Part shown: positions 61,211-64,000 of the stretch, in pieces | How positions within the stretch are numbered: the first letter of the stretch is position 1 | Layout: each line of letters opens with the position of its first letter | Assembly: GCA_031409515.1 (NCBI GenBank) | Contig: JANNXJ010000053.1 | Coordinates: forward strand, 186,001-250,000 | Direction of reading: 5' to 3' | Length of the DNA stretch: 64,000 nt | Source: SHZI01 sp031409515 | GTDB taxonomy: Bacteria; Pseudomonadota; Gammaproteobacteria; Steroidobacterales; GCA-2729495 | Made by a program: the position numbers and the translations under genes | Notes under the pieces: generated by a model | What the model was told of the DNA's origin: nothing | What the model saw: only the letters and a program-made list of their open reading frames with translations | Database searches by the model: none

Positions 61211-62626
61211 GTGAACCGCAGACCGCCAGGAGTTTCAGAGACCCGCCGGCCGCTGCCATGGCAGTGGCTGGCGCTCGGCGTGCTCGCTATCGCCGGCTGC
61301 AGCACCCTGCCGACCATCGTCCCGGACCTGGGCCAACCCACCGGTCCGCAGGTCCAGCTGGAGGGCGCAAACGGCCCGCTTTCAGCGACAAAAAGCAAGG
61401 CGATCCTCGACCGCCTGGAAGGCGGCAGCAAGGACACCGACATCTTCGACCGCCACCTGGCAGTTGAGGAGGCCATCGTTGGCTCTCCGCTGACGACCGG
61501 CAATGAGGTGCTGCTGCTCCAGGACGGCCCGGCCACCTACCGGGCGATGTATGCCGCCATCCTGGCGGCGAAAGACCACATCAACATGGAGACCTACATC
61601 CTCGATGACGATGAGGTGGGCAAGCGCTTTGCCCAGGCGCTGATCGATAAGCAGCAGCAGGGCGTGCAGGTCAACCTCATTCGTGACAGCGCCGGCACCT
61701 TCGGTACTCCGGCCGCCTTCTTCAAGGAGATGGCCGACAACGGAATCAGTGTGCTTGAGTTCAACCCCGTGAACCCCCTGACGGCGCGGAAGGTCTGGGA
61801 ACTCAATCAGCGCGATCACCGCAAGCTGCTGATTGTCGACGGACGCACAGCATTCCTGGGCGGGATCAACATCAGCAGCGTTTACTCGGGCGGCTCGTTC
61901 AGCAAAGGGTCCAGCGCCGCCCGATCCGAGGGTGACCTGAAGTGGCGGGATACCGACCTGCAGATCCAGGGACCCGTGGTCGCCGAGTTCCAGAAGCTGT
62001 TCATCGCGTCCTGGGAAGCGCAGAAGGGCGAGCCCCTGGCACCGAGAAACTACTACCCGCCACTCGCCGTCGCCGGCAAGGAAGTGGTGCGCGCCATCGG
62101 CAGTTCGCCCGACGAGCCCTACAGCCTGATCTATGCCACGTTACTCTCGGCCATTGGCAGCGCCGAGACCAGCGTGCACCTGACCAACGCCTATTTCGCC
62201 CCGGATCCGCAACTCCTGGCCGCTCTGGAAGCGGCCGCCCAGCGCGGCGTCGACGTGACCCTGATCCTCCCCAGCGAGACCGATTCCTGGCTGATATTCC
62301 ACCTCGGGCGCGGCTACTACGACCGGCTGCTGAAAGCCGGTGTGAAGATCTACGAGCGGCAGGGAGTGCTCCTGCATTCCAAGACAGCCCTGATCGACGG
62401 TGTGTGGGCGACCGTCGGGTCCACGAATCTGGACTGGCGCAGCTTCCTGCACAACTGGGAACTGAACGCGGTAGTACTGGGGCCGGACTTCGGCAAACAG
62501 GTGCAGGTGATGTTCGACAAGGACCTGGCGGCCTCGGACGAGATCACGCTCGAGAAGTGGCGACAGCGCCCGCTGGACCGGCGCATCAAGGAGTCATTTG
62601 CGCGGGTGTGGAAGTACTGGTTGTGA
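61211..62626 (+). CDS. Phospholipase D / cardiolipin synthase-type lipoprotein
   Basis: The 471-residue protein has a lipobox 'LAIAGCSTL' (C30) and two HKD motifs: H203-x-K205-x4-D210 in 'DHRKLLIVDG' and H389-x-K391-x4-D396 in 'LHSKTALIDG'. The 'TVGSTNLDWRSF' block is typical of cardiolipin synthases, but the lipidation signal would place it in the periplasm or on the outer membrane. It may make or modify phospholipids under stress. The start is GTG 61211 with a weak ribosome-binding site. It follows the collagen-like gene and overlaps the convergent PLA2-like gene by 41 bases. Confidence 0.88.
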   Translation: MNRRPPGVSETRRPLPWQWLALGVLAIAGCSTLPTIVPDLGQPTGPQVQLEGANGPLSATKSKAILDRLEGGSKDTDIFDRHLAVEEAIVGSPLTTGNEVLLLQDGPATYRAMYAAILAAKDHINMETYILDDDEVGKRFAQALIDKQQQGVQVNLIRDSAGTFGTPAAFFKEMADNGISVLEFNPVNPLTARKVWELNQRDHRKLLIVDGRTAFLGGINISSVYSGGSFSKGSSAARSEGDLKWRDTDLQIQGPVVAEFQKLFIASWEAQKGEPLAPRNYYPPLAVAGKEVVRAIGSSPDEPYSLIYATLLSAIGSAETSVHLTNAYFAPDPQLLAALEAAAQRGVDVTLILPSETDSWLIFHLGRGYYDRLLKAGVKIYERQGVLLHSKTALIDGVWATVGSTNLDWRSFLHNWELNAVVLGPDFGKQVQVMFDKDLAASDEITLEKWRQRPLDRRIKESFARVWKYWL

Positions 62627-63077
62627 GCGCGTCGTCCGGGTGGGCACGCCGATAGGCCGCGAGCTGTTCTTCAGCCTGTCGCCGTTCCTCGGGAACTAGT
62701 GCCTCGTAGCCCCGGCCATAACCCCAGCCATAGCCCCAGCGGAACGTGGTGGGCAGCAGCGGCGCCCCGCTGAAACGTACCCCGCGATACATACGGTTGG
62801 CCAGGTCTTGCCTGCCGGTTCGAGCCAGCACGCAGTCCCGCAAACTGCCATCGGCGCTCCGGCGCTCGTCTGCGGTGCCGCCCTGCCAGTACGCCATATC
62901 ATGACTCACGCAGCAGTCGGACCAGCGAGCGGGTGCTTCAGCGTCACCCTCCGGAAAGAAGCTGCAGCCGTCCGTCCTGAAGTCATGCAGGGTATGGACG
63001 GATGCACAACTGCTCACCGCGAGCGCTGCCGCCAGGACTGATGCAACCGGGATGGAGAGCCGCCTGACGTAATCCAT
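62586..63077 (-). CDS. PLA2-like lipoprotein
   Basis: The 163-residue protein has a lipobox ending VSSC (C24) and a motif 'WSDCCVSHDMAYWQGG' (Cys55-Cys56...His59-Asp60) that matches the CCxxHD active-site element of phospholipase A2. The surrounding Cys and 'DGCSFFPEGD' fit the calcium-loop region. Enzymatic activity is plausible but unproven. GGAGGGAG lies just before ATG 63077. A TAACCT (63113-63108) is 31 bp from site 18. Confidence 0.65.
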   Translation of the reverse strand: MDYVRRLSIPVASVLAAALAVSSCASVHTLHDFRTDGCSFFPEGDAEAPARWSDCCVSHDMAYWQGGTADERRSADGSLRDCVLARTGRQDLANRMYRGVRFSGAPLLPTTFRWGYGWGYGRGYEALVPEERRQAEEQLAAYRRAHPDDALTTSTSTPAQMTP

Positions 63078-63135
63078 GGCACTCCCTCCGGCAGATCCCG
63101 GAAAGTGAGGTTACCCCATCACCACCCGGACGCTG

Positions 63136-63151
63136 TGTACGAAAGCGTACA
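63136..63151. promoter_or_regulatory. Crp-like palindrome, site 18 (bidirectional, PLA2-like and DUF3943 genes)
   Basis: TGTACG-AAAG-CGTACA, a near-perfect palindrome. Plus-strand TATATC (63173-63178) begins 30 bp and minus-strand TAACCT (63113-63108) 31 bp from the centre. Confidence 0.7.
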
Positions 63152-63247
63152 GAGGCGGCACGACAAGCCGCGTATATCTGTCCGTATGGCCTACCCCCAA
63201 CTACAGACTCTGGTGCCCGAGCCCCGCGCGGTTGCACCGGGCTAGGG

Positions 63248-64000
63248 ATGCGCGCAGCGACTTTACTTGCGCTTGCGCTGATGTCTGCGGGCCCCCTTGT
63301 CGCGGCGGAGGATCCCGCGCTTGACACCAAGGCGCAGCAGACGGCGCCGACGGCCTTTGCCGATGAAAAGCCGAAACCTGTGCTGCAATGGGGAGAAGGC
63401 AAAGGCAAGAGCTATCTCGTGCCTGCTGGCGATATCCTGCTGTTCGATGGCCTGCTGAATCTCTACAACCGGAACTTCTCGGGGACCTCCGACTACGATT
63501 CCACCCTCCCCTCGATCAGGAAAAACTTCCGGGGCAAGTGGGCGTACGACAGCGACCCCTTTGATATCAACCAGTTCGCCCACCCTTACCAGGGTTCCAT
63601 GTATCACGGCTTCGCCCGGTCAGCCGGGCTGGGTTACTGGCAGGCGTCGGCCTACACGATTATCGGCAGTGCGGCCTGGGAAATAGCGGGTGAGACGACC
63701 CAGCCGTCCATCAATGACCAGTTCACGACCGGCTTTGGGGGCAGCTTCCTGGGTGAACCGCTGTTTCGCATGGCCAACCTGTTGCTCGAGAGTGGCGACG
63801 GCAGTCCCGGCTTCTGGCGCGAACTCGGCGCCGCCGTGCTGTCCCCGTCCACCGGGTTCAACCGGCTGGCTTTTGGCAGCCGCTTCGACGGTGTCTTTCG
63901 CAGCAACAATCCGGCGGTATACACGCGCATCGCTGTCGGGATGATCGTCAGCTCCAACGTCTCCTCGAGCGTGAACCTGAACCAGAATGCAGAGGAACCG
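63248..64000 (+). CDS. DUF3943 outer-membrane or periplasmic protein, 3' truncated by window edge
   Basis: The frame runs from ATG 63248 past the window end, with 251 residues seen. It has a signal peptide (MRAATLLALALMSAGPLVAA) and a body with 'WAYDSDPFDINQFAHPYQGS', 'YHGFARSAGLGYWQASAYTI' and 'SINDQFTTGFGGSFLGEP', the DUF3943 pattern. The family has outer-membrane-like sequence and unknown function. A Crp-like palindrome and TATATC box lie upstream. The rest of the gene is outside the window. Confidence 0.82.
   Translation, partial: MRAATLLALALMSAGPLVAAEDPALDTKAQQTAPTAFADEKPKPVLQWGEGKGKSYLVPAGDILLFDGLLNLYNRNFSGTSDYDSTLPSIRKNFRGKWAYDSDPFDINQFAHPYQGSMYHGFARSAGLGYWQASAYTIIGSAAWEIAGETTQPSINDQFTTGFGGSFLGEPLFRMANLLLESGDGSPGFWRELGAAVLSPSTGFNRLAFGSRFDGVFRSNNPAVYTRIAVGMIVSSNVSSSVNLNQNAEEP

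Overview
This is a high-GC Gram-negative chromosomal window, with TonB receptors, OmpA and SYLF proteins, BON proteins and Wzx/Wzy exopolysaccharide genes. A proteobacterium is likely, most plausibly a gammaproteobacterium. No rRNA, tRNA or CRISPR array was seen, so the lineage stays open.

Region 1 (1-8.6 kb) is housekeeping. It holds the end of an Lrp/AsnC regulator, a metA-metY methionine pair, a zinc-type uptake group (DUF2946-like protein, ZnuD-like TonB receptor, ZIP transporter), a nucleotidyltransferase/HEPN (MNT-HEPN) pair and a YheT-type hydrolase.

Region 2 (8.6-22 kb) looks like a stress and envelope set: phosphoketolase-acetate kinase, SYLF protein, outer-membrane proteins, an AsmA-like protein, an Acg-type nitroreductase, DUF4398/OmpA lipoproteins, a divergent Crp/Fnr-family regulator, a ferritin-like protein and a degenerate tyrosine recombinase. 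Region 3 (22.3-30.9 kb) is a single giant cyclic beta-glucan synthase gene.

Region 4 (30.9-59.4 kb) is an exopolysaccharide locus. It has an initiating sugar transferase, a second gene in which the same N-terminal half is fused to a WecG/TagA glycosyltransferase, two cellulase-type hydrolases (GH8 and GH5), acyltransferases, an SGNH lipoprotein, a one-module NRPS, a Wzz-like protein with a tyrosine-kinase-like partner, a Wzy/ligase, two GT2 enzymes and a Wzx flippase. Region 5 (59.4-64 kb) returns to small stress and envelope genes: CsbD, BON, DUF5329, a collagen-like lipoprotein, a PLD-type lipoprotein, a PLA2-like lipoprotein and DUF3943.

The main discovery is a 16-bp palindrome, TGTnCG-N4-CGnACA, usually followed by GACG. 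I find 18 copies in promoter regions from 8.7 to 63.2 kb and none in the first 8.6 kb. It has the same geometry as an E. coli CRP site (TGTGA-N6-TCACA) with a changed half-site. In most cases a -10-like hexamer begins 30 or 31 bp from the palindrome centre, which is the class II CRP arrangement. Several copies serve both flanking genes. Regions 2, 4 and 5 therefore look like one regulon, for which the Crp/Fnr-family protein at 19018-19737 is the best local candidate. Several start codons were moved downstream of longer open frames because those frames run through these promoters.
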